Assembly: GCA_036346225.1 (NCBI GenBank)
Contig: JARFIW010001670.1
Span: 930,001 to 994,000, forward strand
Direction of reading: 5' to 3'
Length of the DNA: 64,000 bases
Origin: Platerodrilus igneus
Lineage: Eukaryota; Arthropoda; Insecta; Coleoptera; Lycidae
Made by a program: the position numbers and the translations under genes. Positions 1-12,400 of the stretch are shown piece by piece. The notes under the pieces were generated by a model that was not told the DNA's origin, did not search any database, and saw nothing but the letters and a program-made list of their open reading frames with translations. Position 1 is the first letter of the stretch; every line of letters begins with the position of its first letter.

Positions 1-1319
1 CATTAAATGTACACTATGTGACAAAAACTAATTTTTGTTTTTTTTAAGTGGCGGAATAAATTAATATTACAAACGGTGGTTAAAAACGTCAAGATTTGTA
101 ATTGGAAGTAATATAGTTTCTGAGCGTAATACACAATTAAATAATAAATATCTGCCATGTTTTGTTCATAATCACTAATTTGTGCTACTATTTGTTTACT
201 TCATGCTCTGGCTGTACTCTAAAAGTAAAAGAATCATCATACCACGCCTCTCCAAGTCTCATGTTTGTTTCTGTTAATTATAGTCACGTATACTATTTCG
301 AAAAACTTCTTTACAGAAGATTAACGCCACTTCAGAGCGGATATATTCTGCAAAACAAGAATGTTTTAATGTTCCGAAAGCAAATATTTCCGGAAGATGT
401 TCAAACAAAGAAGGTCCTAATTACAATTAAAAAATTGAGATTCGCGTTTTACTAGTATGGGGGTAAAAATCTCGGTACAAACTTGTATTATTATTAATTG
501 GACCTTATTCAACCACTTCATCTGTAAAAGTAACGTTTTTATATTGGGTCACAGTTTCTAACACAAATGCAGAATTCAGCGTTGAATGTTATTCAAATTG
601 TAAGAGAAACAATAAACAGATGACTATAATGTACGAAGGTTATAATAGTACTTCTTAAAAAAAAGATTTTGTCTATATAAGAAATGTAGGTAAAGCAATC
701 GTAAAGTTAATACAAAAAAATTAAGTTTTGTATTTGGATGAGATACAAAAATGTATAACTCAGCTAAATAAATCGTTGATGGCTTTAGCAGTCACTTTGC
801 AAGTGTATTTTCACCTGCTACAATTTCGTTTCAATTCTTTGACAATATCAATCCATGTAGTACACCTGATATAACTGTTAATACTATTTCAGAGGAAATG
901 GTACTGACCTCTATTAAAACACTAAAGAATAAAAATACAGCTGGCTTCGATCAAGTTCCCTGTTTCTTAGTAAAGGACTGTGCCACTATTTTAGCTAAAC
1001 CTCTGAGTAGTCTCTTTAATATTTCACTTAAAACTAACACATTTCCGAACAAATGGAAAATTGCAAGAGTTTGCCCTATTCATAAAGGTGGAGACACGAC
1101 TGATATAAATAACTATCGTCCAATAAGTATTTTATCAAACTTTGCTAAAGTACTTGAAATGTGTATCTATAAAGAAATATATTCACTTGTTAAAGTACTT
1201 ATCTCCGATAACCAGCATGGTTTTATGCACAATCGATCAACACAATCCAATTTAGCTGTTTTTACTCAATATGTTTCCGAGATTTTAGATGCAGAAGGTG
1301 AAGTAGATACAATATATAT
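1..1319 (+). repeat. Direct repeat, copy 1
   Basis: This block matches 3566-4986 in the same orientation at an offset of about 3565 bases, with scattered substitutions and small indels. Relative to the second copy it lacks about 110 bases near position 750, where the other copy has 4308-4419. Similarity ends at about 1319, in the short AT run just before the RT catalytic motif A. The block may begin upstream of the window, because the match is already present at base 1. Confidence 0.9.
770..1319 (+). pseudogene. Jockey-superfamily LINE reverse transcriptase, truncated copy 1
   Basis: This is the N-terminal part of a non-LTR retrotransposon RT, which would copy element RNA into DNA at a nicked chromosomal target. 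The longest open stretch starts with ATG at 898 and gives about 140 recognisable residues, including NNYRPISILSN (RT region 1) and SDNQHGFMHNRST (region 2). RT identity ends at about 1319, just before the catalytic motif A; the frame then runs to 1440 in unrelated sequence. No FADD box or 3' half follows. The linker upstream of the RT is shortened by the roughly 110-base gap. It is a dead fragment. The clade (Jockey versus CR1-like) is inferred from motif style only. Confidence 0.85.
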
Positions 1320-3191
1320 TGCTGTGAAACCTCCAAAATCCGTGAACTACACTTTTCGCCTCGGCTGCTCACCTAATGTTATAAACCTCCTCATTCATAA
1401 AAAAAAAACAACACATTCCTACCAAAAACATCAACGTTAACTCTATTTACATCAATATTCAGAATACATTAAAATTTCAAAATTAAAACTCAGCATAAAT
1501 TTCAGTTTTAAAAGAATTTCAAGATTAATTTTATTATCATTTTACTGTGCATCCTGAATTAAAGTCCTTGTTGGATGCCTACTAATTAATATAACAATAT
1601 AAGCAGACCGGAGTCTGAGTATAAAGGGAGCATCTACCACCCCTTTACGTTAATTAACCAGGTTCGTCTAATTGAGGTCAAAGACATACCCAAATTTTCA
1701 TCATATTCCCGAACATCAAAACAAAATACCCCTTTTAACTTAAACAAGCAAATTTCATCTTAAAATTAAACTTTTATGGTTAGAACAATTTCACTAATGT
1801 CCATTTAAAGTAAATCAATTATAAAGTCATTCAATACACACAAAAATGTCAAACAAAATAGTATAATTTACCTGAAGGTTACTGTCCTCGTAGCTTCGAA
1901 GTATCGTTTCTTTAGTTAATCACACCATTCAACAGGATTATATTTACGGCTTCTGATTCTCTACGCTTTTAAAATTTTCTCCATCACCATCCATTCAAAT
2001 TCGTTTCTGGGCCTTTCAGGAACTCATCTGTGTTTATCTGACCCTTGTTTCATGGATCCAGACACGTATTTGAACCATTTAATTATTAACACCCCGAAAA
2101 ATAGCAAAGAAATTCATGCGTCTGTCACCAATATACGCCAAAACTGCCTACTTTTGTGTATACATTCGTCGTTGTAAATTTTGCTAATTGGTACAGTAAA
2201 ACTAAATTTTATTACCTTGTATCTAAGTGCACTGAAGTACATTCATGTTAGCACGTAAATAACAAGCTATTTTGAATCACTAAAATATACTCGCAAACTT
2301 TAAATTATTTAATCAAACTAAAATGCACGGTTTAACATCTTCAATCAAGTCGCGTATGTACGAGCTTTTAACGCATCGAATCGTCAAAAGTCTAAGAGGG
2401 CTTGTTTATATTCATCTCGGTATATATAGCAAAAAGCCTGTCTGTCGGTCTGTTCCCCAAAACGGGTAATTCTAAAGAATTCCTCATTTTATGTTCCCAG
2501 TCTGTCGCTCGCGCGTCGATTTTTACGAATTTTCACTCGCCCCATTTAAATCTCAGAAATTCACACGGCACGCAAGCATGTCCGAGAAAAACTAATTAAT
2601 TTTGTACAGAAATTGTTGTTCTACCTCTGATATTTGCATCCTATTTTCAACCAATTGTGACCCTCGTGACGTTGCTTAAATCACGCCTTTTACAATATGT
2701 GTCTTTGCTTGACGCATTTTCTCTTCCTTCTCTAACCTGTTCGTATTGGTGCAAATTGATATTCTTTATTATCGATTATTTTAGTCCACATGGAGTGTGA
2801 AATAACCCAGCTTTAGCAATTCTCGTAACTATTATGCGACGTTTTCCCAAGATTCTTTGAAACATTAATTATCTGCAAACTTTACGCCGAATGTGACATT
2901 TAAACTACGCAGGTGTTCAAATATAATATTAATTCTCAGAGCCTTATTCCGTGGTATTTTAATCTTGGGTTTTACAAGTTTCTATAGGTATTATATGTTA
3001 TTAACGGTTTAATTAACTCCAATTAAAATTGATTTCTATCCTTTTCATTTTTAGCGAATACAACTTAAATATTAATTATTATACGTACACTTTGTTTTAC
3101 TACCGGTTACTTAAAATAGGGTTAATTAATATAAACTTTGCACGTAATTTCTCTTTGTTTAGGAATAATCGAAGATGGACAAGAATATAAT
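1320..3191. other. Non-coding stretch between the repeat copies
   Basis: No credible gene is seen. Short strings recur elsewhere in the window: a TTTGCTAATTGG and CTCGCAAACTTTAAA pair near 2170 and 2290 recurs near 7368 and 7435, and a pyrimidine-rich segment near 2720-2780 resembles 17280-17350. This suggests old diverged retroelement non-coding or LTR sequence, but I cannot set boundaries. Confidence 0.4.
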
Positions 3192-3485
3192 TGGAATGAC
3201 GACTGCCACAGCTCATTTGAACAACGGAAACGGCTACTAGTTACAGCACCAATTCTGAGTTTCCGTAGATGGAGGGGAAATTTGTGTTTAATACCGATGC
3301 CAATAACACAGCTATAGGAAGCGTTTTTCTTAAGTGCAGGACGGACAAGAAAAATTATTGGGCATTTCAGCAAAGTTTTGTCGCGGCCAGAAAGGAACTA
3401 TTGTGTGACAAGAAGTGAGCTGTTGGTCAACGTCAAATCCGTAGAGCACTTTTATAAGTACTTATACGGCCGTAAATTCGGCGTC
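3192..3485 (+). pseudogene. Ty3/Gypsy RT-RNase H fragment
   Basis: Read across several frames, this segment shows the RT C-terminus and start of RNase H of a Gypsy-type pol: a W-x3-C-x3-F pattern, then LLVTAPILSF, a degenerate aspartate-containing RNase H start near 3295, and a later stretch ending in VEHFYKYLYGRKF near 3445-3480. At least two frameshifts are needed to read it, so it is a relic. The flanks contain no recognisable integrase or LTR. It lies directly upstream of the second direct-repeat copy and may have been carried along with it. Confidence 0.75.
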
Positions 3486-3565
3486 ATTCTCCTGATGTTC
3501 TCGTATTCTTTCGGGTTGCCTAATAGTAGTTCGTAACAATATGTAGCAAATCAAGAAACCGATCG

Positions 3566-4986
3566 CATTAAATGTACACTATGTGACAAAAACTAATTTT
3601 TGTTTTTTTAAGTGGCGAAATAAATTAATATTACAAACGGTGGTTAAAAACGTCAAGATTTGCAATTGGGAGTAATATAGTTTCTGAGCGTAATACACAA
3701 TTAAATAATAAATATCTGCCATGTTTTGTTCATAATCACTAATTTGTGCTACTATTTGTTTACTTCATGCTCTGACTGTACTCTAAAAGTAGGAGAATCA
3801 TCATACCACGCCTCTCCAAGTCTCATGTTTGTTTCTGTTAATTATAGTCACGTATACTATTTCGAAAAACTTCTTTACAGAAGATTAACGCCACTTCAGA
3901 GCGGATATATTCTGCAAAACAAGAATGTTTTAATGTTCCGAAAGCAAATATTTCCGGAAGGTGTTCAAAAAAAGAAGGTCCTAGTTACAATTAAAAAATT
4001 TAGATTTGCGTTTTACTAGTATGGGGGTAAAAATCTCGGTACAAACTTGTATTATTATTAATTGGACCTTACTCAACCACTCCATCTGTAAAAGTAACGT
4101 TTTTATATTGGGTCACAGTTTCTTACACAAATGCAGAATTCAGCGTTGAATGTTATTCAAATTGAGAAACGATAAACAGATGACTATAATGTACGAAGGT
4201 TATAATAGTACATCTTAAAAAAAGATTTTGTCTATATAAGAAATTTAGGTAAAGCAATCGTAAAGTTAATACAAAAAAATTAAGTTTTGTATTTGGATGA
4301 GATACAAAACTAAAAGAAAAGTCCACACCGAATATACTAGACCAAAAAGAATTTTGGTCTTATATTAGGTCAAAAAAATCTGACTCACGAATCCCTGGTA
4401 AGATGAGACTTGGCAATACTATGTATAATTCAGCTAAATAAATCGTTGAAGGCTTTAGCAGTCACTTTGCAAGTGTATTTTCACCTGCTACAATTTCGTT
4501 TCAATTCTTTGACAATATCAATCCATGTAGTACACCTGATATAATTATTAATACTATTTCAGAGGAAATGGTACTGTCCTCTATTAAAACACTAAAGAAT
4601 AAAAATACAGCTGGCTTCGATCAAGTTCCCTGTTTCGTAGTAAAGGACTGTGCCACTATTTTAGCTAAACCTCTGAGTAGTCTCTTTAATATTTCACTTA
4701 AAACTAACACATTTCCTGACAAATGGAAAATTGCAAGAGTTTGCCCTATTCATAAATGTGGAGACACGACTGATATAAATAACTATCGTCCAATAAGTAT
4801 TTTATCAAACTTTGCTAAAGTATTTGAATTGTGTATCTATAAAGAAATATATCCACTTGTTAAAGTACTTATCTCCGATAACCAGCATGGTTTTATGCAC
4901 AATCGATCAACACAATCCAATTTAGCTGTTTTTACTCAATATGTTTCCGAGATTTTAGATGCAGAAGGTGAAGTAGATACAATATA
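3566..4986 (+). repeat. Direct repeat, copy 2
   Basis: This is the second copy of the block at 1-1319. It is the fuller copy: it keeps the 4308-4419 segment that codes for the linker before the RT, and it continues past 4986 into the rest of the LINE. About the first 740 bases contain no recognised coding sequence; a 97-codon frame present in both copies shows no family features. Confidence 0.9.
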
Positions 4987-6089
4987 TATATGAACTTCCG
5001 TAAAGCATTTGATAGTATTTCTCATGTTATACTTACATGGAAGTTGGAAAACCTTGGTTTCAATAAATCATTACAGTTGTTTATCAAATCGTATTTGTCT
5101 TGTAGGAAGCAGTATGTTGCTTATAATGTATTTCAATCAGAATTCGTGTTAATAACTTCAGGAGTTCCTCAAGGCTCTCATTTGGGACCCTTACGATTTA
5201 TTCTTTTTGTAAATGACTTATCAAAAATAATTACAAGTGAACATCTATTTTTTGCAGATGATGTGAAAATGTTTGCAAAAATATCCACTATACATGATTG
5301 TTCCGAACTTCAGAGTGTCATAAACAAAGTTGTACTATGGTGTCATAACAATAGTCTTAACCTGAATATCTCCAAATGCAAAATCGTTACTTTCTCTCGT
5401 AAAAAGCAGATTACATATTTTAACTATACCATTGAATCTATTGATATACCACGGTATTTTATGGTAAAAGATTTATTTAGGAATTAAGTTTGATGATAAA
5501 TTGAGATTCTCACAATATGTTGCAGATGTCACAGTGTCCTCATTTAAAATCTTAGGTTTTCTTATTAGGAATTGTAAAACATTTACCAACCTGAAGACCC
5601 TAAAATTACTTTACTTCTCTTTGGTACGGTCAAAGCTTGAGTACTGTTCATTGAAATGGTATCCATATTATGATAAGCATAAAGTTGCAGTAGAAGGTGT
5701 TCAGCAAAAATTCTTAAAATTTATATACTTCAAAGTGAATAATTACTACCCAGTGAGAGGCTATCCTCAAAATGAATTACTCAAAGTATTTGATATACAA
5801 TCTTTGGAAGAATCGTAGAATTGACTCCTCTATCAAATTTTTATATAATTTGCTTCACAATGCAGTTGACTGCCCACATTTATTATCAAAAATTAATTTT
5901 CATACGCCGAGGCTTAATGCGAGAGTTAATGTTACATTCGTATGTGCCACTTCAAGAACAAATCTACTGCTTAAGTCACCTATTTATGTTATGTGCCAAA
6001 ATTATAACAAAATTTCTAATGTTAGTGATATAATGTTCCATAGCATTAAACATATACTGCATGTTATGCATGAACAAACCCATACATAA
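4306..6089 (+). pseudogene. Jockey-superfamily LINE reverse transcriptase, copy 2
   Basis: This is a nearly full-length RT domain of a non-LTR retrotransposon, broken by frameshifts. In order: a linker with KEFWSYIRSKK-like coding near 4345 and a stop near 4440; the fingers (frame 4568-4993) with YRPISILSN and QHGFMHNRST; motif A and palm (4990-5487) with NFRKAFDS, SGVPQGSHLGP and FFADDVKMF; thumb and C-terminus in 5501-5818 and 5772-6089. A small insertion in an AT run at about 4985 shifts the frame exactly at motif A, and the residue in the catalytic aspartate position reads N. The FADD box is intact. No apurinic endonuclease domain is recognisable upstream. The element cannot encode active RT as it stands. 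Confidence 0.88.
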
Positions 6090-6222
6090 TTAACTAAATT
6101 TTACTTTAACATTATTGTATTGTATCTTAGTATATATCATCCTTTTAGATATTTGTTATTGTTCTGTAATTGGAATGTTTTCTGTTGAAACAATAAATTC
6201 CTTATTATTATTATTATTGAAT
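6090..6222 (+). other. LINE 3' untranslated region with TTA tail
   Basis: AT-rich sequence follows the last RT frame, with an AATAAA at about 6192 and a short TTA repeat at 6202-6218. Short A-rich or trinucleotide tails are usual at the 3' ends of Jockey and CR1-type LINEs, so this probably marks the element's 3' terminus. No target-site duplication was identified because the 5' end is uncertain. Confidence 0.6.
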
Positions 6223-7544
6223 CCCGGTTAAAGTTGCTCTTATTCCATTAATATTGTAACGTGTACAATTTATTGACAATAATTGAATTAAACAGTTGTT
6301 CAAATCGATATGCCATTTAATAATGACCTTTCATGAAACGTTACATCATTCAATTCCTAATGCGGTTACCTCCTATGACCCTTCAAATTCCATTTAACAT
6401 TTTAGGAAATAGATTTCTTTTACTGAAACTTAAATTAGATAGGTAATTGCAAAATCATAACATAAATCCTTACAGGTGTAAAACATAAATACCTAACTAA
6501 TTTAAATCTAGTTTCCGAAACTAAATTAATTGATGTAAATGGTTGAAGAGAAAACTTTCAGTATCGGAATAACTTTATAAATTAACAAAATTAGATATAT
6601 AGTTACCGATTACTTATAAGTAGGTCTCTAAAATACTGTTTTGTAATAATACCTGATTGAGAACAAACATTATAGCCAAAGAAACTTTAAATTCAGACTA
6701 AATTGTTTTGTTAGAATTTAGAAACATAAAGATTTTTCTTGACGATATTCGGCGGTTTTATGGAAACTGAATACGTGTGATAGATAATAACCGTCCTATT
6801 ATCCATATCAACATTAGAACAATTGTGTTCGATACTTCATTACATACTGTTGCTGCAAGGCCTTGTGCGCCACATTTACCATTCGTACCCGTACACCCCT
6901 AACGAGACTATATTTTTGTGCACCTTGAAGCCGTCCTCTACAAGTTTTGGGGTAAGAGCTTAGACTGTTGCGCTTATCGCATTTCATTATGATATAGTGA
7001 AACCTCAGCATTTGTTATTATCGTTATCAATTTGGTGTTCAATCAGTACAAATCAGTCCACTTAGCCATCGAAAATTTGCACGTGATGAGGTATATATAT
7101 CTGGAAAATATCCTATTGTAAAATTCTTTACGTCCATTGCTTATCGAATAAGGTTTTGGTCTTGGAGTAAGATTAAAAACTGGGATTTAATAGTTTTAGA
7201 TTGGGGTTTCAATTCTTAATTTGTAGTCAAAATTAATTGACCTCAATTGCCGAATTGATTACTTTATACAATCTACAAACACCGTTTGCTATTAAAAATA
7301 GAATTTTATGCTAATCTTATTTTTACACTTGCATTATTAAGTTTGTTTACAATTCCCGTATCACACTTTGCTAATTGGACAATTTATTGATATCGGTCGT
7401 AATATTCCTTAAAATAGAATCTGATACGGAAACCCTCGCAAACTTTAAAAATTAACTAATCTCAAAAAACGATATTGGCGTTGTTTACTGGATTGTAATA
7501 ATTTAATTAAAGATTTACCGGTAAGTGTCCCAAATATGGCACCT
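6223..7544. other. AT-rich stretch without a gene
   Basis: I see no coding frame, RNA gene or clear repeat here. Two short strings near 7368 and 7435 recur at about 2170 and 2290, suggesting remnants of a shared old repeat. Confidence 0.4.
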
Positions 7545-8071
7545 TCCTCTTTGCAAACATACATTTGCGAAGTTTAATGATTAAACCTGCTTATAAAAGC
7601 TTTGGCAATAGTAGATCCAAGTGAACTAAATGTTTATTTGGGTCTTTAGAAATAATCAAAGTCTTATCAACATATGGGCACGCAAACGACTCTGATGCTG
7701 TCCTCAAAGCTAGATCCAAACGTCTTATAAAGCTTCCCACTGATGTACTCAAACTAAACGGCAGTAGACAAAATACATAGCTATTACCTTCAAAATTGGA
7801 TCCTGTATATTTCCGGTCTTCTACGACGATACCTCTATTGCCAGTAGCTACTGGTCAAATCAACAATACTAAGGCACGGACCAACGTAGAAATCAAACAG
7901 TAGTATGACAGGGTTCGGTGGCATTACACGATCCTTTTCCATCCTACTGTTGAGAAGAAGGACAATCAAACAGACTCGTAGCGACTAATCCTTTTTTATC
8001 ACGACTACCAATTCATTAAAATATTCGGTTTTAACCGCTTTGATCACCTTCCAGCGTAGCATTTCACGAAT
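7545..8071 (-). pseudogene. Ty3/Gypsy reverse transcriptase, decayed
   Basis: Minus-strand continuation of the Gypsy relic at 8072-9415. Read in shifting frames it shows an EKDRVMPPNP stretch, motif A as DLTSSYWQ (complement of about 7841-7870), a motif B region with LPFSLSTSVGSF, and motif C as YVDKTLIISKD (complement of about 7641-7674), where the second aspartate of the usual YVDD box is replaced by lysine. Multiple stops and frameshifts are present. RNase H and integrase are not found downstream. The order gag, protease, RT on one strand supports a single ancient insertion truncated at its 3' end. Confidence 0.8.
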
Positions 8072-8690
8072 TTATAATTTTGCCGGCTCCCTATAAGCAC
8101 GGGGCACTGGGTATGCTTTTTGAAAAAATGGCGACATATCGCGTATTTTATGGTATGTTGATATATGTTTGTGCGACGAGGTTGGCCAGAAAAAATGTTC
8201 GTACTTGCTTAACATTTCAAATAGCATTACTTTTTGTTGTTGATCAAACACTTCAGCAGACGATGCAATGCGTCTTCGGTGTTTCTCCGAATAAAATTCA
8301 GTAACAGTTGTAACCTTTTTAGACTCGCCTTTACCCCACCACACTTCTTCCGCTACCTCGTATAGCTGTGGAAAAGTCGGCAGCGCATCAGTTAATTGTG
8401 CACTTTTGTCACCTACTTGGATACGGATTTTATTTCTATCAAACAATACTTCGGCTTTGTGTCCCCAAAAACCCGCTTCTAGAATCATCCTTGTTAACAG
8501 ACCGTGCACAATAATGCCTGGAGTTTCAACTTCACGCCCCCATAATCCGCATGTTGTTAAGACTTGCTTGTTACGGAAAAACAGGGCAGGTTCACTTCTC
8601 TTTTCAGTAGTTCGTCATACAGTACAGACGATAAACAGTTATACTGTGCACCAGAATCTAGTAAGATAGGATTTCAAAATTACTTATTTT
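8072..8690 (-). pseudogene. Ty3/Gypsy protease and RT N-terminal region
   Basis: On the minus strand the segment at about 8668-8625 reads LLDSGAQYNCLSS, which contains the retropepsin D-S-G-A active site that would cleave the Gag-Pol polyprotein. It is followed by an uninterrupted frame, 8509-8072, that starts in the end of the protease (HGLLTRMILEAGFWG) and runs into the RT N-terminus (KYEHFF, then SPFFQKAYPVPRAYRE). One or two frameshifts separate the active site from this frame. The product would act in the virus-like particle. It is a relic, in line with the decayed RT next to it. Confidence 0.85.
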
Positions 8691-9144
8691 GACATTTACC
8701 GTGGGCAATCCTGGAAATATTGGGAAATGCTTACCATTTGGCTCCGCTTTTTCGTTGTCTAATAATAAGTCATTGATAGGGTCTTTATTGAAAATTGCGG
8801 ACACTGCACCTTCATTCGACGACGAGGTCCCGCCCATTCGCGAACTTTCTCTACGATCTCAAGGTTCACGACCAGGATCAATTCTCTCATTGCTTAGCTC
8901 GTTATTACAGGGGATAAACCTTGGTCGTTGTGTCCTATTACTGGATTCTGCCTCATGTCTTATCGATTTTGAGTAAAAAAAGTTTGGCGTTTTCAATCTT
9001 AGAAAGCCCGGAATTCAAAATACCTCCTCCTATTTCACCAGAAATGGGCACTAAACATTCCGGTTACAGTATTTTCTGGTATTTTATTACTAAAATAAGT
9101 TGTTTCTTTGCAGAGAAAATTGAATCTCTCTCGTGATCCGCATT

Positions 9145-9415
9145 CTAATATTTCTGACAGAACGCGTTTTCAAAGTCCCCATAAATGTTAAACAAAGATT
9201 GATTTAAAGTTGCCCAATCAGAGGATAGGAAGACGCGAAGACAGTTCAACGTTGCTCTCGCCCCTTTGCTGGGTGATATTTCCGGGTCATTTAAAAAGAC
9301 TTAATTTATTTAGAAAAGCCATGAAGTGCATTAACCCAACTGGATTATAAAATGGCGAATCTTCACCAATGGCCTTCCAATTTGCAAACCAATTAAATTT
9401 GAACTCTCTTATACT
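9145..9415 (-). pseudogene. Gypsy gag capsid-like fragment
   Basis: Upstream (on the minus strand) of the protease relic, one frame from about 9289 to 9145 is open for 47 codons and reads as a structured, hydrophobic capsid-like segment (SKGARATLNCLRVFLSS, then LFNIYGDFENAF). A further open stretch lies in another frame out to about 9415. Position and composition fit a Gypsy gag. I found no zinc knuckle. The assignment rests mainly on its place in the same strand order as protease and RT. Confidence 0.5.
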
Positions 9416-12400
9416 AACCGATATGTTATATTGACTGTTTTCGGCTTGGGTGCATTTACAAGCACAGTAAGGGTTATAGGTTGATTGTCAGGTGCAATAA
9501 TCTTCTTGTACACTTTGGCAGCTACGGGATTTCAAATTCAAGTAGACCATAAACCGCAGTATATTGAATAAAAAAAAGACAAAAATTCCAAAATTCTCCG
9601 TAATGTATTCGTGACACTTCTCAACACAAACAGGAATCTGCTCATTTTTTACAGATATGCTTTAAAATTAATGACTTGTTATCGATTTTACTCTTTAAAC
9701 ATAATACCTTATTTGTATGGATAATCAGAACATTTTACTTTTAAAGGATAGCATAAATCTTTATGTTAGTAACAAATTATTGGTCACAAATAAACTTGAG
9801 TGTGTTTAAATATGCGTAACATATATGGTAAAACTGGTTTCATATCAAAAATCCATTAATTTAATCTCATTAATTTCGTAAAACTATTACTTTTAATTAC
9901 TTTTATGATCCTCTAAAAAGTGTAAACACGAACAACATGAGGCTTACTACTAAATGCTTTTAAAAACCCTACTCGAGCAAATTAACTATCTTCAATATTT
10001 TAGGCGATGGACAAAATAAGTTTGAAAACCATTTCTTCTTATCAGATATACTTTACATAAATCAAAAATACATATAGCTTGTATTAACAAATGTCTATGC
10101 TTCCATATTAGAAAAAATAACTTTCCTACAGTATGAGGAAATTGAATGAAACAATAACAATTTCAAATTCTGAAAGTGCATTATCCTCCACAAATTAGGA
10201 ACATATTTAACACACATCTTGGTCAACTTATACGTTTTGTATTCCTATCCAGAGCAACCAAGCAAAACATCTCTTTCGGAACATCTTGCTTAAACCACCT
10301 CCAACAACTTACCCTATTCGATCTTCATACGCTAACTCATCAATTCGAAATGGCAAAACCTAAACGATCGTATGCTGCATACCTGTTTGAACTAACGAAT
10401 AACAACGGCAGCACATATAGCTCTGCGCCTAGCGGCATGCAACCCACAATACATAGCTAATAACTTCCGAACTGGCACACTTAACTTATTATTTATCGCA
10501 CTTATTAAAACCAAATCTTCACAACATATAACACAACTTCAGAATTTTAAACTTTAAGGTGAAGGTAAATACACCAATATATTAATTGTTAGTAACTCCA
10601 TAATAAGGAAATGAATAGACTACGTATGTACAAACTATCCAAGAATTACTGGACTGAAACTGTTACATTGTGAGTCTTTTTATGAAAATTTGATGTAAAT
10701 GTAAAAGTGAGGTTGAATGTGCAGAGCTCCAAGGAAAAATTGATTGCATTCTCAAAGGGCCGCGATAATTATGTAAAATAGAATTACACGTGTAAGTTAC
10801 AAGATAAATTCATAAACGCGCGCGCGCAAATAATGTCGTGATAACCGTTTTTAAACGAAGGGATTAGGACCTGGTGAGTTATCCATCCATTCAATTGAAA
10901 CTTTGTGGCGTGTTTAGAGTTAGGGAGTTGCTGTGCTTGTATATCTAAGAAATGCTGAGAGAGAAAATACTGATGGTTGTTGGAAATCCTGAAATTAAAA
11001 ACTGAGTACTATAATGATTTTCTATGTAACGTTTTAAAAACAATATTATGAATTGTTGAATGTCAATGGTATGTATTTTAGTAATAAGAAATTAATTATA
11101 CGTTTGGACTCATTAATTACGGAATTGTGTATGAAAGGAAAGCTTTATTAGTATTTAATGTTAGTAAAAGTATAAAACTCGTTATTTTTGGAATGGAATG
11201 GAACGAAAAGGTTGTTCTCTGTGTATTATTAAGTGCATTGCCAACCAAATTGAGATCAATAATGTCATATGATTCATATGGAAAACGGTAAAAGTTTTAA
11301 ATAAATTATTATTGTTGAATGTAATTTAATGTTTTTTTATTTAGGTTTTGTTTAGCGATACAGTGTAATTTAATATTTTTCTTAAGGAACTATTGTAGCA
11401 ATACCTTGTCAGATTTGATATTAAGAATTCGTTTTTAGAAAATATATTTGTAATTTTATATTGAAATTATTTTATGTTAATAGAGTTTACGTTTAGGTTG
11501 AATTTTATTTCAATTTACTTAAGAAATAGGTAGTCATCTAATTGTAAAAGATATCTAGCTACACCAGTGATGGTATCTTATTTAGAAGAAGTATTTTATT
11601 TAACGATTTTATTTTATTATGACCGAAGCAAGAGAGTTTTATGCGAAATAACGGTGTTCCATATGGGAAGTAATATCAAAAGGATTGCTGTGACAGACGG
11701 TTTGGCGCCCCTCGATTTTGACAGAGAAAAACTTTTCACGGTAAAAGTTAATGTGACGTAGAATTTTTGTATTTAAGCCGCATTATTTACTATCTTTGTA
11801 TTTCTTTATTTTCTTTTCTCATTTTATCATAGGAACCCAATCCCGCACCACTGCAGTTAGCCGATGCACGCTTATATTGTTACAGATTCCCCAACCCTTC
11901 AGGACAAATCAAAATTAATTAACTTCATGCACATTTTTCCCGTAATAATAGTTTAATAGTTTGCTAAAATAGTTTGTTCGTTTGATCAAATCAGCATATA
12001 CTTAGCGTGACTTACTGCATAGGGCTATGCTATCTTTCTCAACCTTCTGCTTTTAAGTGGTAAGAAAAATCAGAATAGTGTAAATAAAAACCATACTAAT
12101 AATATATCAAATATTAGGTACATGTACCGGCACAACTCCTCTTATTTTTGTACGTTTGATATAGAGTCAGCACGAATACTGATTCTTGGATGCATACAAA
12201 TTACAACAAGCTTGTTAGCAAGCGTCTTATCTGCACACAGTCCAGTGAGCTTAAAGTAACCACACCGTAATATTTCCAAGAGACATAAAATTTAAATACG
12301 CCATTAAACATCTACACTTGTGTGAATAACAGTTACAGAAATTGGGAGCAAATACTGTAAACCTAGAAGTTTAAAGAACTCTGCACGGCGAGATATCATC

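Noticed and set aside
162..4019. 97-codon frame present in both direct-repeat copies
   Set aside because: Conservation reflects the duplication; no family feature, and the LINE coding region starts further downstream.
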